A stretch of DNA of 64,000 bases from Metellina segmentata (taxonomy: Eukaryota > Arthropoda > Arachnida > Araneae > Tetragnathidae): assembly GCA_947359465.1 (NCBI GenBank), contig OX375877.1, positions 55,444,944-55,508,943 of the forward strand, in the 5' to 3' direction. How positions within the stretch are numbered: the stretch's first letter is position 1; each line of letters begins with the position of its first letter. The position numbers and the translations under genes are program-made. Positions 17,773-30,000 of the stretch are shown here, one piece after another. Below the pieces are notes generated by a model, which did no database searches, was not told the origin of the DNA, and saw only the letters and a program-made list of their open reading frames with translations.

Positions 17773-19385
17773 CTATGATAAAAGTTTATTTTATTAAAGC
17801 TTCAGACGATACGAAACAAGAATAATGTGTGTTTTCCTATATAAGGAAGTTCGTGTGTGTTTTGAAACACATGTAATATCTATTAAATCCCCCGATGAAA
17901 TGAAAACTGAAATCATGAGATTTCCGAATAGTGTAATATAGCTTAAACTTATCAATTCGTTGAATAACCAAATAACCACATCTTTTAACGCCTCATTCCG
18001 AAAAGTAAAATCTTACAAGTAGCAACTAGAATACTAGAACAACAGTTCTTGTTCTATATAGTACTTCAGAATGGACGTGGTCTGTGTAGTATCTCGCAGA
18101 TCTCTATTCAATAAAGTTGTGTTTGTAGCTACATCGCTTTTTGTTTTCTCAAAATATCATAGCGTCGTATTCGTCACCATAAAGCATATATTCGTTAAAA
18201 GATTACATGCATTGTTTATACATATTTTCGCGAGAAAGATTCTTTTGATCCTTTATACAGAATAATATACTTTGAACAGATTCTATTGACCCATTATATA
18301 AAATAAAATCATTTGGAAAGATTATATATTGCTCCTCTCCTATCATTAGAATCTTCTGGAACGACTCCATTGGTTTTTCTTCAAAATATAAACCTTTGAA
18401 AATATTCAATTGTTCAAGGTCAAACTTGTTTATAAGTCATAGGTATACAAAAGACACGAATCATATGGAATGAGTTTTATTAATGTTTGAAAAATAATTA
18501 AACTAGCAAACATTAAATGCTTGTAATATGGATAGTTAGCGTGTATATTTAGACGTTGGTCATTTGGCCTATTGATCGTGAAATTTGGACCTTAACATAA
18601 ATTACTTTTTAAGCCTATGAAACAAGAGGAAGACGTAAAAAAACAGACACGGCCGTTAGCTGTTAGACGTTGAATATGTTAGTGAGGCCATATGGAATTG
18701 GCACACAGGTAGTTCGAATTTTTTGCAATTTTTGGGTCACTGCGAATTTTAAAATTCTACCTCAAATATTTTTTTAATGAATTTAATGAAGAATAATTAT
18801 TAGTGTTTTCCTTATGGCAACAGCAAAAAAGATCACAGACCCTAAATTTATTTTTTCCGTTTTCATTTTGCGCTGAGTTCTAATTTTGCACCAGATGCTA
18901 AAAATCAAATAAACTTTTAACTGGAATTATGTAGTTCTTTTTTCTATCTACTAGACCTTTAAAGAAGAGTAAAAAATTCAACGGATTTGAAATCTGGGAA
19001 AAATTTCGCATTCGATCGATACCGTAAAATATAATTTTCGTTAAATAAATGAAATTTTTTAATTGAATATAATTTTTAAAATGAAATAAATGAAATTTTC
19101 ACAAGCGAATGTGGCGTCACGTGGAACATTAGAACTCGAAAAAACAACCTATTCAATTTCCAGCGCTCAAACAATTCCAACGAAGCAAAGCATAACAAAT
19201 AGAAAAATTTTGACTAGCATTGTTCTGTTCATTTTTGGAAAATCGGTATCGTGAAAAATAGATTGAAAATTTAAACGGATTTTAAATCTGCGAACAAATT
19301 TTACACCACGTTATTGATACATTACATCACGCCGTTGCCCGTGCTCGCAAACGATCACTACGGCCGAGTAACGCCGGGCTATCCA

Positions 19386-19459
<74 letters not shown>

Positions 19460-22400
19460 ATTTTTTGTGTTTATTATGCTTGTATTTGAATATTTTGAAA
19501 TGTTTTCGAAATGCCCAGACTTTAAGTCCGATATCTAAACAAGTTTTAAATATTTTGGTTTTATTTCTTGAATTATATATAAAGCGGAAATAGGTGAAAC
19601 AAATGATACCTCGAACGTCGTGCTAGCACAAAGTAGACCGGAGCTAGACTAAATGTCAGCGGAAGTGCTCATTTAATTTACTCAATTTTGCGCAGCGATT
19701 GTATCAGCCGATGACGTCAGCGCTAGATCAACGACCATTTATAACATTCATTGTTTACTGCTCTATTGAACGCGATATCGTTTATTTATATTCATCACTT
19801 ATATTTTCAAGTTATTAAATTTTTCGTGATTTCTTATTTTCAAATTCACTCAAAAATTAACAATTAACGCATAAATACAAACTCAAAAATAAATCCTGGT
19901 ACCACTGTTAACGAAAGGTAAGACGTGAAAAATATGAGTATTACATTTTCTGGGAATATCGATTCTCATAAAAGTCGGTGGAATAGTGCTTATATTCAAA
20001 CAAGTGAACACAAAAAAGTGCAGGGACACTTGATGAGAGGTCATGACCCCCTGTATTGACGTCATCCAGATAGTTTCCATAAGGAGTTAAGGCTACACAG
20101 TTTCCTTTTAAAAAAAATTCTACAGACAGTAACATTAAAAATAATTAATGACTTTTTTTCAGCTCATATTATTGGATTGAATCCAATATAAAAAAAAGTC
20201 AGTTTAGCAAGGACCATCATTTTTAAAATTAAACAAAAATTGAAATTTTAGAACTTTTATAAAATATTCAATTTTTTATATTTTTTAGTTATTTTAAGGG
20301 ATTTATAATTCTTGGATAATTGGGAACAAAAATTAGTATGGAATTGACCAAAGTCTCATTGTTCAATTTTAATAATTATTTTTGTTGCTAAAACTGAAAA
20401 AAACATGAAAATTCCAAAAATGACCTCATAGAGCAAAGTCTCTATGCGGTCAAATTTTAACACTGAAAACATTCAGAAAACTTCAAATATCTTTAAAACT
20501 AATTGGATATCAGATCTAGAATTTTGAGGTAAGCTTCCCAAGTGTATAGGCCATTAAAAAATGCAAAATAATTTCTTTCGATATTTTTGTCATTTTTAGG
20601 GTACTGTGTAGCTTTAAATAGGTATATTTAGTTACTCAAAACTCCATTACCGATCAGAATGTTCTGAAAATTGAATGCTCTATTTGAAAGCTCTTTAAAA
20701 AGCAACAAAAACATGTATGGTCCCAAGGCAAACCTATAGGTGTTATAGCAACGACAACGTGAAAGGGAGTGAAAAAATAGAGTCTCATTGATGTTTTCAC
20801 AACTGGCGTGATATTTTCATCATGCTGTAATATGTGGATTATAATACACCCTCTACCAATACAACTAAATTCAGATTTATAGAAGAATATTAAAAAAACT
20901 AATTTTCCGGTCGACTACTAGATGAGTAGAGGGCTATTACTGAATGAGTGGAGGGGAATTTTTGGTTGGAAAATCATTTATGAGTGAGAAAATAATTTTT
21001 ACCATTTTTTCTACTTTTCTTATTTTAAAAACTCATCGCGAACACAAATCCTATATACATATGTGCCTATCCTATAAATAATGTAAAATCCTATAAATCC
21101 ATCCATGTAGTAACATCGACACCCTGCTAAAGTTACAAACTGAGTAAAAGTGGACATTAAGGTTACTACTACAACAGACGGTTTTGAGGGAGTAGGAATT
21201 TCTTTCTTACCTTCCTTTCTTGAAAAATTACTCAATTTAATCCTTAAAAATGACGAATCAACGGAAAATACCTCATAGCTTATCTAACAATATATTTTTT
21301 ACCTGTGGCACACTCGCACTACAGTATTGATTCTACGTTATAGAATTTCGCTATCTCTGAGAGAAGGATTTTCTCTAAAAATTCCATTTTGAAACAATAA
21401 TTTTTTTTTTTAAAGATTTTTTTTTTTTTGCTCAGACAGGAAAACTAACCTGTTAGGAGTTGAAACTCACCTTACAAGGTACTTTGCCTTCCTCGAGATC
21501 AACACAGAGTTTTTTAACGTTATCAGAGTTATCAGACATAACGAATGCTCTTAAGCACAATTCCTGCGACACTATTGATACCTGCAGCTCTTGTAGTTCG
21601 CTAGGAAAGTGCTTCCTATCTATGAAACAGAAAAAACTATAGTTTGACATATATATTTAAATAAATATTAAAATCTTATATTATAAAGCACAGAATATGT
21701 TCGTCTGAAACAACAACTCCCAACAATCAGATCTAGTATCACGGCATTTGCACAGCTTGTTTTGTTTGTAATTTCTAGTTAAAGGTATTTAATTTCAGCT
21801 GGCTAGATCATTCCCTTAGAATTATAGATGTAAGTTGAGTACTGAACATTACACAAGAATATACCTTTTTTTTATTCAAACTAAAAATCCACACAAAACG
21901 TCAATAACAGTCATGATTATAGCAATTGAAAGAGTAAAGAACATAATACTAGCTTAGATGACAGCTATAAAATCTTTTCAAAGAAGAAACGACTCTACTA
22001 AGGAAACATGCGCGATTTAATTTGTTAAAAACCTCAAAATCTCTCGGTTAAGTGTTTAATACATTTGCTGTCGAAGAGCAACCCTTCATGGGGTTAATGA
22101 AATATTCCTTGATAAATTACTTTAATGTAGACACAATTAAAATGTGATTCGAGTAAACGCGGTCTAGAAGATAATAGATAGTAGCTTATTATTTCAATCA
22201 AACACGAAACTGAAATCATTGGAGAACGAAGTAATCGAAAGCGGAAAGAACACATGCAAACGAACGGATAAAGCTCAAAAAGTCGTTCGATAATTTAACA
22301 AAACTGCTGAAGATACACGCGCGACTTGGCTTTCCTGAAACAGGAAAACCTCTAAGATGAATCTGAGTAGTAAAACTGGTTTAATAAATAATTCTGAATC

Positions 22401-23961
22401 AATCATTCATCGTTTCTTTCCATGTATTCAAAATTTCAAAAACTAGTTTTTCACTTACTAGGATTTATAGCTCCCCATCCTGTAACAGTCGCAAGGTCTG
22501 TTGGTGATGTAAATTGTGGGTAGATCGGCAAACATGCCAAACCTACTATCTTACTCAAGTCAACAGATGTTTCCAGCCTAATGAGAGCAATATCATCAGT
22601 GGCTCTTAAGTCGAATATAAACTCGCTCACATGAACTTTTTCTAGCATGGAATGAAAGTTATGAGCTCCTAAAGCTACGCGGACCGTCCCAATATCTTCA
22701 CTGCAAAAAAATATATGTATAAAATCAGGAAGTATTTTTTAAAGTACAAAAAGTATATAAAATGCACATATTTACCCTTAAATTATATATTCTGATTGTT
22801 CTTATTTAAGCAAGTTAAGGTACACCATCTCATTTTACTTTTTAAGTCACGAAATATGTTCTACCGAGCTTTTCAAAAATGATTCATTTGGTTCGATGGT
22901 TGCAGTATGCTTTGTTGTATGTTAGTATCTGATACCTAACAACTTTAAATAAAGCTAGTGATCACGAATCAACTGTTCAATAAGTTCCACTACATTTGTT
23001 TCTAGAGTTGTGTGGTATGAGTTAATTACACAGCTTGTAGCATCCTTTACATGGTAACTTCCACAGTAACTTCTTGACAAGAGCACGTCGGTGTATTTTA
23101 GAAGAACAATAAGTCGGAGAAAGAACCAGAAAGTTAGCTATTCAAGTCTGTGCATTTTATTAACACTAGATTTACCACACCAGTCATTTCGACTGGTTTT
23201 ACAATTGTATTTTCAAATTCCTACTTCACCTTCATTTTTGTTTTTGAAACGATTTCATGACATTTGTAGCGATAATTACATGAATAATATTAGGAAGTTA
23301 GTTTTATTTTTTTTAAATTCAAAATCAAAAAGTTTTTGATTATTATAGTTACTTATACCAATCCAGTCAAAATGACTGGTGCATTTTTCTATGGGATGGA
23401 ATGAGTTTTAGACTGTTATAATAAAGTGTCAGTACTGCGTAATTGTAGAACGATAAAAAAAATGTCATGTGCATGCGTGATAATAATATAATTCATGATA
23501 ACAGCAAATTCATGATTACGGGACAATGCGTTATAAATTTAGGGGACAATACGGTTTAAATTTTCAGTCGTTCATTGAATTTTGATGGGTGATGGCTGTG
23601 AAATTTTGGTGAGAATACTGAAAAGAAACATTTATATGGATACTGAAATATTCAAAACTATATACTTTGGTAAGAAAACAAAATACAAAGAGAAATATTA
23701 TTCTAATATTAGTTTCTGATATATCAACTTCAAGTAGCACCCTTCATACACGTAAAAGGTGTCAAATAGGACATTGTAATAATAATAAAACCACTACTAT
23801 TTGTAATATATGCAAAAAAATATGTACTTGGAAAATGCACACAAAGCAAAATCTACGTATGTAAAAATTGTGGCAAATTCAATATTACTACTACTATTTA
23901 GGTTACTGAATCAGAATTGAAATAAAAATTGAATACAGTACTCTTTATTATACTGTTTAGT

Positions 23962-24015
<54 letters not shown>

Positions 24016-27000
24016 GGATCTAAAGTCATATGAAAACTAATTTATGTTTATGAATTTGAACATTATGTTTCAATTAACTAATTAAGGAATCAATAATTAA
24101 TATAATATATTAAAATTAACCTAATTGAAGTAATTTATAATTTTTTTTTAAATATAAACAAACTGGAAATTCCCCTAACCATTTTATCAACGACGAGTCA
24201 TTTTGACTGGTGTAGGTAGAAATAAGTATAATCCAATTGTCGGTATATCTAGCGTTAAAGTCAATGAGCATAAAAATGCCGACCAACCGTTCTAGTGGTC
24301 AAGGTGTTGGCCTCTATATAGGAAGGTTCATTGTACGAATACGGGGTCAGATTATGGATGTAAATTGTGCTGTCCTTTGTTAGGGGCTATGATGGTCCAC
24401 CCAATAGGTTCCCTTTACAAGTGACCATCACTTCAGGCCTTGTAGTGGCCAAGGACAAGTTCTTAGTGCCCACCATTGGAAGTAGTGACCATCACTTCCG
24501 GTCATGTAGTGGGCAAGGATAGTCTCCAGTACCCGTCATTGTAAAAAAATAAGCATGAAAATCATGCGTTCACATTCTTATAACTACAGTGGACATGTTT
24601 CGACAAGACATCTTGTCATTAGAAGAAAACTGACCATATCGTGATGATGGACTATTTATCTCGTCATTAGAAAAAATGATCAAATCTTGATTTTGGCATC
24701 ATTAATAAGTCAAGAATATAATGACGAAATATTTCGTCATGTGTTAAATTTGCAAGATATTCAAGGACGAGATATCTCGTCGAAACCACTTGGAGAGTTA
24801 AACGACATACATATGGTCTATGATCAACAAATTCGGCATTCGAATCACCATTATTTTTCGTTTCCCTCTGAATGGTTTTCTTGACAAGGCATCTCGTCGT
24901 TATCAAAATTGACCGATCTTGGGGACGAGATATTTTGCCATTAACAAAATTGGTCAGATGTTGATATTAGAGACATCTCCTCGAAAGAAACCACTTTAAA
25001 GGTTAAATAAGATTTCAAATATTAAGTCACTACCATCAATTGATATCTACAATTGAGAGATTTAGAGGAAAAAATGTTGTGAGTTATACAGAGGCTGTTC
25101 GCACATTTTTTAGACGATTTTGGTTAGCGGTAATAAAAAATAGTTTGCTGCAAAAGAAATAACTGCAGTTGTACTATGTTTTAAAAGTCAAAATTATCGT
25201 CTGCGGCTTGAGAGGTTTATTTTTATTCAAAATGGCGTTTTTAAAGAAGCAGTGGTTCGAAGGCTATATTTATGCTCTATCCGAAGAGAAATATTCATAT
25301 TCCGTTATACAAAAACGATGTGAGAGTCATGATTTTGTGATACCTAAACCGTCGATAGGTAATATCGTAAACAAGAAAGGAAAAAAAACGTCGAATTGGA
25401 GCTTCAAGTGGGACAAAACTTCCAAACAAGTATCCAAGGAAGAAACGGACATCTTCAACTATTGCAAAGGTACGTTGTTTAATGTTGAAGAAAATCCCCC
25501 TAGTCAAAGGACAGTTGCAAAATCATTAAAATGCTCGGTGTCCACTGTAAACAAAATGATAAACGTTGATTTAAATTTTAAGAAAGCGAAAAAACGCAAT
25601 GTGCATCGTCTTTCTCCAAAGCATATCGCTGAACGCAGGACACGCTGCCGAATTCTATATGATAAACACTTATCCAAAGAGAAATGGAAAAAAATTGTCA
25701 CAGTAGATGAATTATGGGTGTATTTAAATGATTGCAGCAAAAAAAGAGCCATTATTATCATAAAAGGTGAGAAAAAAATTTAAGTACAGGTTCACAGAAT
25801 CGGAAGAAAGTTTTTCTAAGGAATTCATGATTGTTGCTGGTTTTTCATATAATGGCAAGTTCAAAATAAAGAGAGTGGAAAAAATGTCAAGATTAACTCC
25901 AAATACTCTCAGGAACATATTTTATTGCCAATTTTTCTGAATGAAATACCATCGCTTTACCCACAGTGCCGTCGATCTGTGGAACTCCATCAAGACAAAG
26001 CTAGCAGTCACACATCAAAATCCATTGTAAATTTCCTAAAAGAAATGGTACAAAAAACCGGTATCAAGCCCATACCCTTCACTGATATCCCTACTAAATC
26101 TCCCGATGTATCTTCTATGGATTTTTGTGCTTTCGGACTTTTAAAGTCTGCATTATCCAAACGTCGTCCCACAACCCTTACGGGAATCTGGAAAGCTGTT
26201 CAGGACGAATGGGATAGAATACCTCTTCTGACACTTCAAAACGCATTATTATCCTGGAAATTACGGTGTCGAAAGATAGTTCAGAATAAGTGCTATCAAA
26301 TAGAACATTTAAAATACAAGAATATTATGTAATTTAGTTTTGTGAATACAATATACATTGACTAAAAAATGTGTGAACAGCCTCTGTATAAAGGGGATAT
26401 TTTGATTCAGTTTGTAAATAACAAAACAAATTCTAGGATAAATTTTTTATTAATGAGCGTTTCTAAAATGCACAAATTAAATGTATTTTAAACATAGTGT
26501 AACGTCTTGAAGATACAGAATCATTATCGAGAATCGTGGGAGCTCACAACGGGAATCGTTCCCGAAGTCTACCCCCTGGTCCGACTGCGGAAGTGACGAC
26601 TAGAGAAGGCGGGCTGGGAAGAGACAAATTTTGGAGAGAGGCTGTTGCTAGCCGCAGACGATTTGAGGAACTTTAATCTTACGGAGGCTGTATTGTATCG
26701 GTGATGGATATCATCTTTAATTATAAAACTGTAGCTGTACATATTCTGTAAAAACTTTAACTCTCAATATAAGTATTTTAACCAGGAAGTGGTATTACTT
26801 TTTCGTCGATACGGTACAGACCTGCCTGAGTGGTGGCAGCTTATGCTATGCGAATTCCGCGTTATATTTTTTAGCTACAGTTGTGATAAGATCGCCAGCG
26901 TCTTTTGGAATGTTCGTGTGGAACCTGGTATTGACGACCACCAGCGCGTCTGATGTGTGGCTGTTTTAATTTCATTGCAATTGTAAGAATCGGTGCACAC

Positions 27001-30000
27001 CGAAAATGCATTTGTTACAAAGTTTTCTGTGTTTTGAAACATCCTGTTTCATGTGTTAGTTTTAGTCAACCTGACTTCTTTAGTTTGGAAACGTCCCGTT
27101 TCCATTTTCTTTAAGAAGTCGTCAGACTTTGTGTTTTGAAACAACCTGTTTCAAGTGTTAATTTAAGTCAACCCAACTTGTTTAGTTTGGAAACATCCCG
27201 TTTTCATTTTCCTTTTAGAAGTCGTCAGATTTTATGTCTTGAAACAACCTGTTTCAAGTGTTAGTTTAAGTCAACCTGACTTGTTTAGTTTGGAAACTTC
27301 CCGTTTTCCATTTTCATTGTAGAAGTCGCCAGACTTGAGTGTGTTTTGAAGCATCGTGTTTCAAATTTTGGTTTGTGTTAAGTCAATCGTGACTAGCATT
27401 TAAGTCATTCTGACGTAGATATAAAATCAGTTCTGATTTTTTTGAGTGTGGTTGTTTTATACCATATTGTTATTTTAGAAAAATTGATATATCATTGTGT
27501 AATTATCATATTGGAAGGATATTTTGATAACAAGTTGTGTGTATTATTCTTGAAAGGTTTATGTTTCTATTACAAGAATCATTTTTTTAAACTGTTAAAT
27601 TGGTGAAATCAATTTTGATATATTTAGTGTGAAATTTTGTAGATAATTTTGGAAAAATTCTAGTTTTGATTTAGTGTAGGGGTATTGCATTGAACAGTTG
27701 TAGTTACATATGAATACGAAAGTGCTTTTAAACTACGATATTATCGAGTTTTATGTTTAATTATCATTTGAATATGTTATTATCGTTTGGTAATTTATTT
27801 GAGAAAGTATAGAATTTAATTACATCCTTTTAAAAGAATGTATGACAAATTACTGTGAAAATTTAATGAAATACATTTGGTTCCTTATTCTGATTCAAAT
27901 CGAAAGTAGAATTGATTTGTTTTATCTGACTTAATCGATAGTATTTAATAACATAATAGTATTATTTTAATAACTGATTTTCAGTGTTTTGTGTATTCTA
28001 TTTTGTGTGCTTTAGAAAAGTAGAATTGATTTGTTTTATCTGACTTAATCGATAGTATTTGATAACATAATAGTATTATTTTAATAACTGCTTTTCAGTG
28101 TTTTGTGTATTCTATTTTGGGTGCTTTAAGAGTGTGATTTCTAGGTTATTTTAGAATTGTGTTCATAAAAGAGTTGTTATATAATTGTATGATGTAAGAA
28201 TTATTTGATTGTGTTTACACTGGGATCACTATGTCATTTCTTGAGAGATCTAGAAAGGAGGAGATGGAAATTTTGGCAATTGAATTAGAAGAAGAGGTTC
28301 CTCCAGATGCTAAAATGATTCACTTGAAAAAAATAATAGAAGGTTCTAAATTATACGATGTAAAACGTGTGGAAGATTTAATGATATCTCTTATTAATGA
28401 AATACAGGAACGAGAGGAAGCTAGACGAAGGTTGAAAGAAGCTGTTTGGAGGCAGGAAAGTGCTGAAAGGGCGTGTGAATTTATACGACGGAAATGGGCT
28501 CGTATAGAAGCCGATGAGAGGTTGAGAGGAATGAAAAGATCTTGCGAAGAAGAGTGGGAACTAGCCGGAGAGAGACTGAAAGCTGCGCGAGAAGAGGCAG
28601 AAAAGAGAAAGTTTCAGTATGAATCCAAATAACGGGAATTTGAACTGCAGAAGGAGAAAGGGTTAGAAAGAAAAAACCAAGAGGAAGAAAAAAAGGAAGA
28701 AGTAATTTCAGTTACAGAGTTTGAAGCTGAGATAGAAATTGACGAAGGCGATTTGTTTTCTTTCCCGCCAAATGAGATGAAATCTTGTGAAGGACTTGAA
28801 CTTCTGAAAATTGATTCCCAAACGTTCGTTGAAATGCAGAAGGAGAAGAGTTTAAAAAGAGAAAAACAAGAGGAAAGAGAAGCCATTGACAACACTCCAA
28901 TCTGTTTGCCTTTAGCAGAGGTGGAGCTACAAGGAATGTTCGGGCATGTATTAACCAAAGTCGTAGTTACCTGTAATCCCTCTGACAAAGTAATACATTT
29001 GTTGGGGAATGGAACTGCTACACTTCTAGAAAAGATGAAGGTGGATGATGTGCCATATCAGGTGAGCACCATTCAACCACATGCTCAGAGACAAATGGCT
29101 CTACAAGTGGAAGAAAAATAAGAAGACGAAGAGGAAAGGGAAGAAGTTATCAATTATGATTTGGAATTCGTTGACTGCAGAGACGCCAGTGATGATGAAA
29201 TAGAAGAAATACAGGATATACTTAAGGGTTCTGGGAGAAATGGTTGCATGGAACTGCCATGGGAAATGGAATCGACCGAAAACTGCGTTGAGGCTTCTTC
29301 AGAAATTGAAGATGAAGATGAAACTGATCCCTCAACGATTCCAATAGTCAGCACCGGCCTAGGAATTGTGACTGGTCATGTCTTACATATTGTTGCTGCA
29401 CAAACTAACTTGTGTTTGCATGTCTCTCCATTTTCACCCCAGAGAGTTTAGACACTTGTTACACTACCCACTAGTGAAGGTCCTTACAGAAATGCACCGC
29501 ACATTGTCTCTCTAGCTATACCTTATTTATCTTCCGATCTCCCCATGCGTGTACCGCTTTTCGCTTATCCTCAGTCTAGAACTAGAGAAGCAAGCTACGG
29601 GCAATTTGTGCCCATTGTCCCGACAGGACACAAGAAATTCGTTGGACAGATTTAAAATGAATCGAATCAGAAAAACAAGGCGACTGCCAAAAAGCATTTC
29701 CGCAGACACAAGAAAAAAACTCTGAAACTCGGAGTATGCAGGTGTTATAGAATTGAAAGCATTGATTCCTACCCTAGGGAAATTGTTATGAGTTAAGCCT
29801 TTTCCCTTTACGGTTACACACCTAGCACACACACTCTTAAGTATAAATAAGAAATAAGAAAAAAACTCTGAAACTCGGAGTATGCAGGTGTTATAGAATT
29901 GAAAGCATTGATTCCTACCCTAGGGAAATTGTTATGAGTGAAGCCTTTTCCCTTTACGGTTACACACCTAGCACACACACTCTTAAGTAAATAAGAAATA

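Larger units (their letters stand above)
23160..24258 (+). mobile_element. piggyBac-like element, internally deleted
   Basis: TTAA at both ends with inverted termini TTAACACTAGATTTACC (23160) and GGTATATCTAGCGTTAA (ending 24258), as expected for piggyBac insertions. Three copies of a palindrome, ACCAGTCATTTTGACTGGT or close variants, lie at about 23178, 23358 and 24197. A transposase C-terminal fragment remains inside. The interior also holds an (AT)n tract at 23964-24010. Confidence 0.85.

Noticed and set aside
19314..19538. Poly-Ile/Tyr open frame (also 60113-60475)
   Set aside because: Translation of TA microsatellites.
24280..24350. tRNA gene
   Set aside because: Box B is degraded, and the body and A-tail of a SINE follow.
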